64,000 nt of DNA from Paracyclopina nana (taxonomy: Eukaryota > Arthropoda > Copepoda > Cyclopoida > Cyclopettidae). Below, piece by piece: positions 35,201 to 46,829 of the stretch. How positions within the stretch are numbered: position 1 is the first letter of the stretch; the number at the start of each line of letters is the position of its first letter. The DNA lies in assembly GCA_019096065.1 (NCBI GenBank), contig JAGUCH010000001.1, positions 3,906,001 to 3,970,000 on the forward strand, written 5' to 3'. Below the pieces are notes generated by a model, which was not told the origin of the DNA, did no database searches, and saw nothing but the letters and a program-made list of their open reading frames with translations. A program made the translations under genes and the position numbers.

Positions 35201-38200
35201 GTCCGCTATAAATATAGGTTTCAGGGGAGTAATTTGATGATGTGAGAGCTTTCGTATTTTCGTTCAAGTGCTCCAGCTTGGGAAGCTGTTCCACACCACA
35301 AGATTCAATCTGAGCTACTATGAGTGAGTCGAGTGTGAAAACGAGCATCGCGTCGTTCATCATAGTCAACCTCGAGGCCAGAGTCAATACCAATGGACTT
35401 TTCTCACAAAACTCAACTAGCCTTTTCCACACTTTTTTCTGCCTTGCCTTGTCGCTGCAATGGCCCAATCAAACTTGATGCAGAGTTATGCCCTCCTCAT
35501 CTGCTCTTCTTTTTCGTAACTTTCTTGTCCTACCTAACGATAAAAGCTATCGTAGCTCCACGAATTTCTATTAGCTCCCTTTGCTTGTAGAACTGGTGCT
35601 ATGTTATCGATACCTTTAGGAATGACTAAACTAATCCAACTTTGGAAAGAATCCCCCTTAATGACAGACCTAGTAGAACGTTTAGTCGGCCCTAGCAGGC
35701 CAGCTTTACTTGCTGCATGATAGGGTTCTTGATATTCCTCCGCGACTTCGTTTTACTACGTTATTACGTAGTACTACGAAGTCGCGGAGGAATATCTAGA
35801 ACCCTACTGCATGACTCATCCTTATGTTAGGACAGACTAAACCAAAGGAAAGTTGGAAGGTTAGCCCTTGAATGAAGGCAAATAAAAGTTTGTTTTGTCA
35901 ACCCTACAGCTAGCATGCACTTAACTTGACCAACTAGTTTGTACGATTCGCACGTTAACGACTGATCTTACATTTGCAGCTTGACAAAACCTGTCGGACA
36001 TTTAACATTCTATTTGTCGGACATGCTGGAACTATGACAAATCTGTCGGGCTAAAAATGCAGTAGATGTCGGACACTTAACAATTTGATTTTCGGACAAA
36101 AGGTTCCGCCCTTTTGTCGCTACAGAAAAGCGACAATTTTTTGCAAGACTGCTCTAGTTACGACTGAAATAGTCGTTGTAGATGAACAGGGTATTCAATG
36201 TCCGGTTTTTGATAAAAAAAAAAGAAGTTCTTGGCTGCATGAGAGCCCCAGTCTAATCCGGATATAACGAAGGTGACTCAAGATTCATTAACAAATACCT
36301 TTGCACATGCCTAATTATGAGCACTAGCTATTCCTCGTTAAAAAGAGCTTGCCCGGCATCTTTTAGCATTGCTGACCGTTCTCGAAACAGCCACTGAAGG
36401 TTCTAAGAACTTGGAATCAACGATGAAATCTCAGCTGATATCCTGGTACCAACAAAACAACTTTTCACTTTAGCCTTGACTTGACTGTATTTAAGACTCA
36501 TCCAGCGCCAGTGCAGTCTCCAACGCGAGAAGAAAAGCTTGCATATAAAACTAATATGCCATTTCAGAAAATGCTTCGTGGTAAGCAGATTTTTTACCCC
36601 TTCAACAAACCTTACATTGTAAAAAGTAAAAATGATAGAATTATGTGATAAGATTGTACTTACATGTTTTTGTTTCGTTTGGGCCAGGTCGTAAGCCAAG
36701 AAAACTGTGTAGTTCTTGTAGACGTCAGCCGAAACCTCGTTGAACCTCGTAATAAACGCGTGCTTGATCCAGTCGACCAAAAATTCGGCTCCCAAAACCA
36801 TCAGACAATCTGGGGCCAAGTTCCAGAAGCTCTCTAAAAAGAAGTTAACTTTAGATAGCTAAGCAAAATGACTCATCAAGCCCACATGCTGCAGTTTGCC
36901 AACTATGAGATGAAAGCCCATAATTTAAAGGTAATTGCTCGTATAAAAAAGTCTAAAATTAAGATAAATTTTAGGAGGCAAAAGTGGAAAATTTGCAGTA
37001 GCTGATAGGGCTCGCATGTAAATATCAAAAGGAAAGAACGCATGGCAAAGTAAATATTATAAATATTGTAATCCTTAGCATTAGAAATTTCTACACTACG
37101 AAAAATACTATGTCATTGTTGATATAGTGCAGATGAACGCCGCATGTGACATGGGGGAAATGCATCAGCAACTGAACAGTAAAATTGTTCCAAAAATAAA
37201 GTTTTTTAATTGAAAAAGTCAACTACTAGTGAAACTTAGCGTGCCCAAGCCCGAAAAAGTTGAGAGATGAAATTCTCTGTAGACATTCCTGGCTTCCATA
37301 TGACTCAGGTAAAGGGTATCTGGGTAAAATACACAAAAGAAAGAATTTTACTATTTGAAAAGCTGTGGCTTTGGAAGGCCAGGAAGGCCACACATAACTG
37401 CAGTATCATATTTTACGAGCACGAGTCATTATGAAGAGAATTTTACCGTACAAATTAGCAACACAATCATTAGCTTTCTCAAGTGCATATTTTTTACCAA
37501 TAAAAATAGCATATCATAGACAACATGCTCAGCACGGCCATAGGCCATGATTCACAATAGATCGATAGTCAGCGGGTCTATTAGTTTTAGGTAACGAGCA
37601 TAAACAAGGTAACTATAGGGATGCGATGGAAAGCACGAGTTATTGTTTTGCTATGAAAATTTAATATGCACAGCTGAATAATGCAAAAAAGCACATGTTA
37701 CAAAGCTATCCAAAAATTGATTTGATCACTTCCATATGAGTTCAGCGCGAACACAAAAACTTACTACATTTGGGTCAAGTGCTAGAATACAGACAATTAT
37801 TCAATGTCCGCAACATACTCGTTCATATGGTTAGCGCATAAAAGAATTATGATATACACACCGATCTCCAGCTTAATTGTCATATTTCTAGCACTGACAG
37901 CAGCTACACCAATAGAAGTTGTAATCGCAGCACAGTGGGACAGGACAACTCGAGACGAGATAAAACTGTTTTTTTGGGGGGCCAATTACAACATGTTGCT
38001 TCATTAATTTCTGGATGAATTATAGATGAGTTCTCTTTTTTATGGTCATTACACGCCCAAGGTCCAATTTTATGTATGCTTACATGAGCTGAAAAGCAGC
38101 TACTCAGCCAGTTGGAAAACAGTTTTGAGCCAGAGGACTGTTAATTAGTCAAAGCTTTATCACACTAAAGCATACAGACCATTAGCCCAGCTGACAGAGC

Positions 38201-41200
38201 TGAGACACACAGTGGACTGTTCGCTACCAATACGCTTTTAGAAAATCGTGTAAAATAGTGGTACTTGCCCAAATAAGCCCGGTTCCAACAACAAAATAAG
38301 TATGGTATAAGTACGATTAACCAGTATAGTATGGTGCAGCTGAGCGCGCGAGCTAGCAGGCACCATACTATACTTATAAGTATAAGTAAGGTGTCCATAC
38401 TATACTGATTTTCATTATTGGAACCGGGCTATAGTAATATACATCAATGCTATCGGCTGACATCTAAATGTCATTATCTTTTACATAGATTCTGCACAAG
38501 CCCATGCAATGAGCTGATAAGACGAGCGAAGCCCAGATAGTTTCATGTTCGAAACGGAAAGAAACAACATTCATCCTGATCCGGCATTATTAGGACATGA
38601 TAACTCAAGATGGTCTCAAAAAAGTGGGAGTTGGCCTCGGTCTCGTCACCTTGCTCGTGATTGTAACTTTGACAAAGTGGACGACAACCCCGGCAGCTTT
38701 TGCGATCCATTCGACAACTTTGCCCAAGCCTCTTTCTGATGTCAGCAACAAAACAACTTCAAATTCAAGGTTCGTTTTATTTGTTATCCCCCTTCCTCAA
38801 CTTAGCAAGCCTCAGAGAAAATCTTACAAAAACCTCAAATATTGTAATAAAACCAAATCTTCTCATCAGTCAGCACAAACTTGATTGGAAGGGATTTCAA
38901 TGATGCATTCTTTTTCAGCTTGCATGATGCATCGACGACTAGGCCCAAGAGCAAATTTAAGTTCACCTTTGATGATCCGTCCAAACATCAAGGTCCAATA
39001 GTTGAAGGCTGGCCTCCAGAAAAAAACCGCTCTTTGATAGCTTTCATTCGCCCTGACGAGGACACTTTCCTCATGAGGCCAACATCAGAGGCTGTGAAAA
39101 ACTGCGACCTTCTCATCATTGTTCACTCACCACCAGACTACTTTGAGTCTCGAATGGGAATTAGAAACACATACGGCCGATACATCAAAGATGGCTTGGC
39201 AGGAAACTCGGCGATCATTTTTCTGATCGGCAAAACCAAAACCAGCAATGAAGAGTGGAACCGCAACAACATCACCCGAAACTCGACTAAAGCAACGCTG
39301 ACGAACATTAAACTGGCGCAGGAGCAAGAGTTTTTTGGGGACATTCTCCAGGTAACGGACATGAAACGGCCGAGTCAAATATCCGACTTAACGGGTACAA
39401 AGGCGCAGAGTAGCATTATAGAGATTCAATAACTGCTATTTTCAGCTTGGTACTAATTCTTGATTCCCTTTAGACCTGCAAATATTGGGCTTGTGGATAT
39501 TTCACTAGCCTTTCTGCACGATACATACGTTACTCAATTCAGGAAAGAATGGCAGAGAAAACTTTTTTAATGCCTAACCTAATATTGCAAAAAAACACAA
39601 GAGAGTCCCAACTCAATTTCCACTGTTTTCGAGGGACGAAACCACACTCAATTCATACTTTAAACTCCTCACAATTCAGCTCGTAAACAGGCGCATGCAT
39701 TTCAGGCGGATTTGAATGAGCATTACAACAACCTCACACTCAAGTCTTTGTTCACTCTCAAGTATTTCTTGAACAGCTCCAATTTTGCAAGAACCCCGGG
39801 GCCAAAATATCTAGCCAAAGTGGATGACGACACTTATGTGAACTTGCCGAGGCTTTGGAACACCCTTTACAACAATGCATCGTGGTCCCACATTTCCGAT
39901 CTGCTGATGGGGTCATTGTTTGGCCAGCCCAAAATGCTGATGCCTGCGAGAGGCTCAGCGAAAAACAAGTGCATAAAAATCGCATAAGATCATGCTCCTA
40001 TCAATAGAATCTTTCTTTTTTGAAGGCACAAGCAATACACGGAGAAATGGGACTGCCCACGTTATATGTTCAATGGAAGCCACTACCCACCTATGCTTAG
40101 CGGTTCAGCTTATGTTATGAGCCGATCGAGCGCAAGCTGCATTTACCAGGAAGCGCTGAAGTTGCCATTTTTTCATTTGGAAGATGTTATGGTGACTGGA
40201 TTTGCTGCCGAATTTTGTGGAATCGAACGGCGTCACAATGAGGGCTTCAGACACTTGCCTGTCACGAAGCTGAGTAAGATCAAAGCCACAGACGTAATGC
40301 TGCATTATCGAGATCTCAAAGGCAAAATCGAGCTGTACAACTCGAAGATCCTGAAAAGCTAACAAGACATTTTGCAGCCTTGCTGATTGATACAATGTGA
40401 TGTTCATGTGATCAAAGAATATACACCGAAATAACCCAATTCTCTCGTAAACTACAATGTTTCAGTTTTTTCCTTTCAAAACAAAGGTGTAATAAGAAGA
40501 GTACCTTCGAAATGGGCTCTTTTGAACGGCTATATAGAGCATTGCAATAGTACATATAGTCTCGTAAAGTTGCCCAACAGCACAGCACTAAAGAAGTGAT
40601 CCTACTCATAAAATGGGGCAATAATAGAAAGTACTTTCATGCTTTACTTATGGCAACCGACCATTACTTTCAGAGCAATGGTCATGTGATGCAATCTGCC
40701 AACTCTGCATTCAGCCTAAACATGGCTTTTTCTTTCCTCCATCGATATTGAAACTTGTTAGCTGCACCATAAAAATTAGAAAGGAACAGGCATTTCATTT
40801 TCATCTCATAGTACGTGATTCCATATTCTACCCTAATTCTTTCTTCCGCTCCTCCATCAATTCCAATGTATTATATCAGTGTAGGAGCACATTAATTTGG
40901 ATATAAAAAGTTAGTCAGTTGATTCACTGACCATTCTTGCTTTATTCAGCAGAAGAGCATAAATTCACCAACATGCACACATATGGGTGGCACAAGAGAG
41001 GATTCAGGCAATTTATTACACCTGCTACGTTTAGGCACGTCGCATCATTTTCTGAGGTTCTACTTACAAGGCAAGAAGAGATAGATGCTAAGCGAGGAGA
41101 GGACGCCCCACCAAAAGTGGAATTTATGAGAGCATATGACCTTCCTCGCTCATTGTCGCACCATGCTGCAGATATTATTGATTGCACTGTTTGATATTCC

Positions 41201-44200
41201 ACGTAGGCTCCCTTCTTCACTTTAACTCTTCTAACTGACAATTTATTTATCACTTGGCCTTTCTCACGCTTTTCTGTCGGGGGAAAGCTAAATTACTGCT
41301 TCTACTTTTCTCGAGAGCCAAGACGATGTGCAACAATACTGTGAGAAACCTTGCAAAAGTGGTCAAAATGATATAGTAGCCAAGCAATACAGTTTACCCA
41401 GCTGGAAAATAAATCTAATTTGTTGTGTCAACAAGCTGAGCCTTGTTTCTCTTTTCTTTGTTTCCGTCCGAAAGCTGTTGAGGTCAGTGGCAAATAAAAA
41501 AAATGCTCCAAAAGAAATGAAATCCAAATATTTCCCTCCGATCTTAAAATTATCATAAATCTCGATCGTCTGCCAAAAGTTCCGGCTGGAAAGTTTGATC
41601 GCATTCGACTATCTGCATTCCAAAGCAATGCCAATTCATTTGCATGGAAATAATTTCCTCTGCTCGAGAATTTTTAGCATTTTACGTTAGAAAGACGCCC
41701 AATAAAACAGCCTGAAGACTCCTCAAAAATACTAGCTTTCTTTCTCTTTGCTCTGCACCACCCAATTCGTTAGAGCCTCGGGACCCTTAATGCAGAGCTA
41801 CAACTACTGACCAAATAACTTTCAATAATTGAAGAAAAGGCCACTGAAGGTGCAAAGAGATATCTTCACTTACACTTCAATGAATTCGTTCGTCTATAGT
41901 TATTGGCTTTATTTTGGCGGCTTCTAACTTCTCGCCCAAACGAAATAAAGATAAGGGAGCCAGCCCTTGTTGGGTAAACTCATCGAGGAGAGGCCAAAAA
42001 GTTTCATGGCTTTCTAGGGAGCGAGTGTTAAGCAACTTGAAGCTAAGTATCCTTTATTTCACAGGGCACGCAGTAAAACCACTCTGCAGCTTCATGGGAG
42101 CACAAAAACTAAAGGTCGGATTTTGTTCTTAAATGAGTGCATCATAGCCAAGCTATTTTTTAAATTTTCAAACACAATAATCTCAATATGTTTAGATATG
42201 TCTATTTTATAGTTTGATTCATGACTTGAAGGCATGGTGCAAACTAGATATTCCAAAGTACAATTTAAGTTTGGAGAGAGATAATCCTCAAAAGCAGAAA
42301 CTACTTCGTTGAAACATAAATCGACTATGCAAGAATTCCAATCCTTTCTAGGGAGCGAGTGTTAAGCAACTTGAAGCTAAGTATCCTTTATTTCACAGGG
42401 CACGCAGTAAAACCACTCTGCAGCTTCATGGGAGCACAAAAACTAAAGGTCGGATTTTGTTCTTAAATGAGTGCATCATAGCCAAGCTATTTTTTAAATT
42501 TTCAAACACAATAATCTCAATATGTTTAGATATGTCTATTTTATAGTTTGATTCATGACTTGAAGGCATGGTGCAAACTAGATATTCCAAAGTACAATTT
42601 AAGTTTGGAGAGAGATAATCCTCAAAAGCAGAAACTACTTCGTTGAAACATAAATCGACTATGCAAGAATTCCAATCCAAATTATTTGCTTTCAATTCCA
42701 AGTTCAGCAACAAGATTTCTGCATTTGCAACATGTGCAACAGCATTACAAGAGTGAAAGCTCAGTCCAGCCCAAAAGTAATTTGTTGTGAAATACATTAA
42801 TAACACTATGTGGCGCGCAAATTGAGCTCAGATCTCTCTCAGAAAACATAACGCTTTAGTTGCAGTTGTGGTGTATGATCTGATTCAGAGCATTGTCAAA
42901 CTTAGCAGTAGCCTATTACCGAATTGATCACAATTCTCTGAATCAGTCTGTATACATAATTCAATGTTTCGTTTCCGCCAAACATTTTCGAAAGAATATC
43001 CTCAAAAGTGCCAGCAACACCCAAAGCTCTGACGATGATGCTGCTTCTGCTCCTGGTAAAACTTTCAAATATATACCCATGCCAAAGTTTTAATCAGGGA
43101 GCTGACAACCACAACACGATGGTGGAGGATGACTGGGTGAGGTTTGCTTTTTAATGTCAGAAATAAACCTGCTGGCGGCCGAGCTACGTGTGCAACACCG
43201 TCGGCAAGTAGGTCCTGATTAGCTGTTTATATCGATTAGATAGTATTATGTGAAAGTTAGGCCGTTGCTTTTTTCTGAGCGTGAGATTGTGCTTTTTCCA
43301 TAAATGGAAAAACGCTCCATTTCCTAAAGCAAATGACTTTACAGATGCTACGAAAACAATTATGATCATAGGGAGTAACAATAATTTCCTTGAGAAGATA
43401 GTAACCTAGACGTAGCAAAAGCGAATTCAAAAAAAGCGTCTATGCCCACACAGAAACTCAAAAATGTAACAGTTACTCTCCTAAAAGCATGTTCCGTGCA
43501 GCCATTCATCGGCAAAATAGCCTGGGAAAACCACATCTAAAATGGGTACTCTTACCTTCTTTCCATCCGTATTCCTTCATGGTTTGGACAACAACGATGA
43601 AAAGCAGCGAGAAAAGATGAAATCTTTCCCTCACATCACTGCACGACACTTGAAACAGGTTGTTCTTGTCAAACTTTTTGAACACGCTCCCCTTGAGCTC
43701 GACAAACTATGGTGGGTGAAAAATGGTAAAACACATCCATCATGCATCAGCTTGAAATCTACTCACATTGTTTGACATCATGATGGTAAGCAGAGCCTTA
43801 TTCGAGGCATTAATGGCAACATTGAGCGTCGTGGCTTGCAAAAGAACGAGAAGTGTGTGCAGAATGACGTAGATGATTGTGAGCAAAAAATGTGACAAAA
43901 CACCAATGTGTTCCCTTTTGCGACCTCTCGGCTCAGTGGCAGTCCAAAAAAGAGCGTCAATAGTATCTTGGCCTAACGCAGAAAAGAGGCGATCGCCAAC
44001 CTAAGGAGATACAAAAGGAAAAGTAATAAAGGATGCATCTCGACTGAACCATGCAAAATGGCGGAGTTGCAAGCTTTTCCACTTGTGTTTGTGCTGTTTC
44101 GGAGCCACACTCACAATTTATATTCAGGGACGAGACGTAACAAGTTAGAGTATTGGACTTTTGTTGTTTAACTTTAGACACCCTCTTTTTGCCAGCCAAG

Positions 44201-45490
44201 AAGCTAAAGGAAAAGTTTTTCCTCTTCTTTCTCAAATAAGGAGTGAGGGAATTCTATAATTAAATCAGCTAAAGAAAAGCGTGGTGGCATGATGCAAAAC
44301 GTCATTAATCATCGCGTAGCGATAATAGATGCATTATTTTGGTAAGCCAGATTTATGCATTTGTGGCATTACAACATCTACAGTGGTCGCTACATTTTCA
44401 GTAAGCCTCCTTTTTCATTGATACGAGTCAGCTACACAGGCAAGATTAAGTAACTGAACTAATTTTGGAAAAGGTCGGGTCTAAGGAAAAACAAAACTAT
44501 AAATAGCTACAGCAGAATCATGGCGTTGCTAAAAAAATGGTCAAGATCGGGGTCAATGTAAAAGTGGTCACCAGAGGATCAACTTGCCTCCAACATGTTG
44601 TAAAAAAGATATAGCTTGATGACGGATTGACTCTTAATCAAGTGATACATCATAGACGTGTCAATGTGGCTCATGACGTAAACGCAGACCCCGATGATGA
44701 AACCCTTGAGCAAGTCGATAATTTCCGCTGGGAATAGGATTCGGCCATGGAACGGCCGATAAAGCCTGAAAGCAAGAGAGCTATATTATGGTTGTATCGA
44801 TGCGAGAAATGCAAGCATGACTGAAAATCAGACACTCGTAATCAACAATATTTAGCAACTCCGACTGACTGAGCACCAGTTATTTCCGTTGAGTTCCCTT
44901 TAATTTTGAGAAAGCAACGGACCATCTTCTCGACAGATGAATATTTGCCAGAAAATTAATTATTCTGGGCATCCAGAGCAAGTAAACAAGATCCCAGTGG
45001 ATCAAGGATCTTTCAGAAAAGTCCCCGGAGCTGAAGTCAAGGGAAAAGTGCCGTCGCTTCTGGAGACGTGTGACATCTCACCACTCAGTGTGTGACAGAA
45101 GGCCGAGTAAATAGGGATTTTAAAAGAAGCGATGACTTTACCTCAAAAAGTAGAGCGGAGTCCTGGTCAAGAGCTTGAGCAAGGCAGTCATAAATCGGAT
45201 GGGCAGAAATGTGAAAACGAACAAAAACGAATCCAAGCAATGGAAAAAGCCATAGGACATGAACTTTTCCAATTCCCGGGGAATCTTCATAAAGGTGTAC
45301 ATTTTTTGACGACGATTTGTGTATCGTTCTTCGTCATTTTCCAGCACGTAACCTCGCGTCACTTCACTCAGCAAATAGCTGAACAACGACACTGCACGGA
45401 CAAGAAAATATTTTTTTTAATTTCTTGAAGAATAACTTAAAAATAATTAGTTGACTCACTTTTGGCCCCTTGCTGACTGTCGGCAGACAT
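32288..45490 (-). CDS. TAPT1: TAPT1, transmembrane anterior posterior transformation protein 1 homologue
   Basis: Multi-pass membrane protein of the TAPT1/CMV-receptor family, linked in vertebrates to ciliary basal bodies, Golgi traffic and axial patterning. Exons in transcription order are 45490-45463, 45391-45142, 44765-44588, 44000-43767, 43706-43556, 36833-36664, 33473-33313 and 33257-32288. They sum to 2142 nt, exactly 714 codons including the stop. Conserved stretches are LTRGYVLE-like and RIPRELEK-like in exon 2, MMYHLIKSQSVIKLYLFYNM in exon 3, GDRLFSALGQD and LLTIMMSNN in exon 4, FVELKGSVFKKF in exon 5, VDWIKHAFITRFNE and ADVYKNY in exon 6, and SRRMGFIPIPLGVV in exon 7. The C-terminal tail (about residues 415-713) is acidic and low-complexity, longer than in the human 567-residue protein. 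Intron 3 uses a GC donor (GAG-GCAAGT), the others GT-AG. Intron 5 hosts an opposite-strand glycosyltransferase gene. Confidence 0.93.
35127..35468 (-). other. Unexplained 113-codon open frame in TAPT1 intron 6
   Basis: It begins with ATG and has a fairly balanced, protein-like composition on the TAPT1 strand, but it has no recognisable motif, no matching splice sites and does not fit the TAPT1 reading. It may be chance or a decayed insertion. Confidence 0.15.
35721..35806. mobile_element. 86-bp hAT-type MITE with 8-bp target duplication
   Basis: Inverted ends TAGGGTTCTTGATATTCC and GGAATATCTAGAACCCTA differ at one or two positions, and the arms continue into CTCCGCGACTTCGT and its complement. 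CTGCATGA occurs directly on both sides (35713-35720 and 35807-35814). The 8-bp duplication and a TAGGG-type terminus fit the hAT superfamily. It lies in TAPT1 intron 6. Confidence 0.75.
38276..38430. mobile_element. 155-bp MITE with AGCCCGGTTCCAA termini
   Basis: The ends AGCCCGGTTCCAA and TTGGAACCGGGCT are perfect 13-bp inverted repeats. The interior repeats GTATAGTATGG/CCATACTATAC words, so much of the element can fold. The trinucleotide ATA flanks both sides and may be a 3-bp target duplication. Superfamily is undetermined. It sits in TAPT1 intron 5, just upstream of the nested glycosyltransferase gene. Confidence 0.6.
38597..40362 (+). CDS. Beta-1,3-galactosyltransferase-family glycosyltransferase (GT31), nested in TAPT1 intron 5
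   Basis: Golgi type II membrane enzyme predicted to transfer a sugar from a UDP donor in beta-1,3 linkage. Exons are 38597-38769, 38919-39351, 39706-39968 and 40026-40362, all GT-AG, summing to 1206 nt or 401 residues, normal for the family. A short cytoplasmic N-terminus precedes a membrane anchor at about residues 9-27, then a stem. Family motifs seen are R136 and IRNTYG (139-144, usually IRxTWG), a DDD metal/UDP-binding motif at 242-244 (KVDDDTYVN), YPPMLSGSAYVMS (310-322) and EDV at 342-344. The Tyr replacing Trp in the first motif is a modest deviation. The family includes beta-1,3-GalT and beta-1,3-GlcNAc/GalNAc transferases, so the exact sugar cannot be assigned. The gene lies on the opposite strand inside TAPT1's 6.7-kb intron. 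Confidence 0.9.
40950..41194 (+). other. Exon-like open frame downstream of the glycosyltransferase
   Basis: A pyrimidine-rich acceptor TTTATTCAG at 40941-40949 precedes about 80 codons that read like protein (for example TRQEEIDAKRGEDAPPKVEF) before a stop. I recognise no domain. It could be a terminal exon of an unseen transcript or chance. The glycosyltransferase is complete without it. Confidence 0.2.
42011..42678. repeat. Apparently perfect 334-bp tandem duplication
   Basis: Units 42011-42344 and 42345-42678 look identical base for base when read side by side, with no linker. They lie in TAPT1 intron 5. Perfect identity means a very recent duplication or an assembly artefact. The minus-strand frame through it (about 42806-42426) includes a segment, NLDWNSCIVDLCFNEVVSAF, that vaguely recalls the spacer after a LINE endonuclease domain, but this is weak. 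Confidence 0.8.
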
Positions 45491-45642
45491 GTTGAAGCGC
45501 TAAATCAATTTGGTGTGCTAAAATCGAACTGTCTCATTTTCGCGAACTATTCTCTTGCAATGATTTCATTTTTTTAAATTAATTTTTGAAATGAGGAGGC
45601 TTCAAACTTGTCAATTGTTGACGTTGTTAAAATAGTTCTATT

Positions 45643-45650
45643 TGACGTCA
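45643..45650. promoter_or_regulatory. Full CRE (TGACGTCA) in the divergent promoter
   Basis: Consensus CREB/ATF octamer, 153 bp from the TAPT1 start codon and about 420 bp from the ISCU start codon, a plausible distance for a promoter element. Function is inferred from sequence alone. Confidence 0.45.
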
Positions 45651-45907
45651 GAGAACAACACAAGAGCTCTTAGGTGAAACTAAATATCATGATTATAATA
45701 GGAATTAACTTGATTTGTTATCTCCAAAAAACTTAGCTATTAGACAAGCACATCAAAAATTAAATTTTGTCGAGTATATTGGCTACATTTTAATGTAAAT
45801 TTGTAAAATGGCTTTTTTATTTTAATCACATTTTGTTGTGTAATATGATTGCCAAACAGAGTTTCCAGATATTGCAGTCGCATCTGCGATGCAGTTACAA
45901 AATAACT

Positions 45908-45945
45908 TGGCCACATATTTGGCGTTTTTACACGCCAAATGGCCA
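45908..45945. repeat. Hairpin in the divergent promoter
   Basis: TGGCCA-cata-TTTGGCGT and ACGCCAAATGGCCA form an imperfect inverted repeat with a 6-nt loop and a 4-nt bulge. It may be a dyad protein-binding site (the TTTGGCG half resembles E2F-type sites) or simply a palindrome. Confidence 0.35.
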
Positions 45946-46068
45946 CATCGAGACAAACTGTACAAGTTGCTACTCACACCGAACCTACTAGAATTATTAT
46001 ACAAGTCTGATTTCTGAAAGAAATCTAACTAAAACTCTAAAAGCGACCGAAATCAAATCAAAGCCAAA

Positions 46069-46829
46069 ATGTCAATGTTCAGACCTATCGCCAGGAATCT
46101 GCTGAGTTCCGCCAGAAGTGTGCCCGCCGTCTCAGGCCGAGCTTATCATGAAAAAGTGAGTTTCAGGGCCTAGACGAAAAATCAGCCCTGCTAATTTTCT
46201 TCTTGCTATTACTAGGTAATTGATCACTACGAAAAGCCAAGAAATGTTGGCAAACTTGATGCCAAAAAGCTCAATGTTGGAACTGGACTTGTTGGAGCTC
46301 CTGCTTGTGGAGATGTCATGAAGCTTCAGGTGCGTGTGTACTCGTTGACCTTAGTAACTCTAAAAGCAATTACGAAGAGTTCACAGATTTTTCGAGCTTG
46401 CGTACATGAGGTCATATTTTCATGGCTACCTTTTTCAGATTGAAGTTGACGATGACGGCAAAATTGTCGATGCTAAATTCAAGACATTTGGATGTGGATC
46501 AGCCATTGCTTCAAGCTCTTTGGCCACTGAGTGGGTAAAGGGAAAAACTGTAAGTTGTCTCAGAGGTAATATTTCATTCCTGGAAGTTGCCGTACCTTTA
46601 AATATTGCAGCTCGACGAGGCAGGCAAAATCAGGAATAGCGATATTGCACAGGAACTCTGCCTCCCACCAGTCAAGCTTCATTGCTCCAGTAAGCCTTCA
46701 ATATGGATTAGTTCTTTGATCAATCTTCTAATTTTACTTGTCCATTTTTTAGTGTTGGCAGAGGATGCAATCAAGGCCGCTCTCAAGGATTACAAATTGA
46801 AAAATGAGAAGCAGAAGGTAGCCCAATAG
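46069..46829 (+). CDS. ISCU: ISCU, mitochondrial iron-sulfur cluster assembly scaffold
   Basis: Scaffold on which the NFS1-ISD11-ACP desulfurase complex, frataxin and ferredoxin build [2Fe-2S] clusters in the mitochondrial matrix, later released by HSC20/HSPA9. Exons 46069-46155, 46216-46329, 46439-46549, 46611-46689 and 46753-46829 are all GT-AG and sum to 468 nt (155 residues). Residues 1-28 form an Arg/Ser-rich presequence (MSMFRPIARNLLSSARS). Then come HYEKPRNVG, the cluster ligands C60 with D62 (ACGD), C86 (FGCGSA) and H128-C129 (KLHCSM), and the chaperone-binding LPPVK at 122-126. All key residues are present, so it should be functional. Head-to-head with TAPT1. Confidence 0.97.

Larger units (their letters stand above)
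45491..46068. promoter_or_regulatory. Divergent TAPT1/ISCU promoter region
   Basis: The start codons of TAPT1 (minus) and ISCU (plus) are 578 bp apart and face away from each other, so this interval should drive both genes. It contains a palindromic CRE at 45643-45650 and a hairpin at 45908-45945. No clear TATA box was identified on either strand, which is usual for housekeeping genes. Confidence 0.6.

Noticed and set aside
42426-42806. Minus-strand 126-codon frame as a LINE endonuclease/RT fragment.
   Set aside because: Only a loose resemblance in one 20-residue stretch. No catalytic motif is visible, and much of the frame lies in the tandem duplication.
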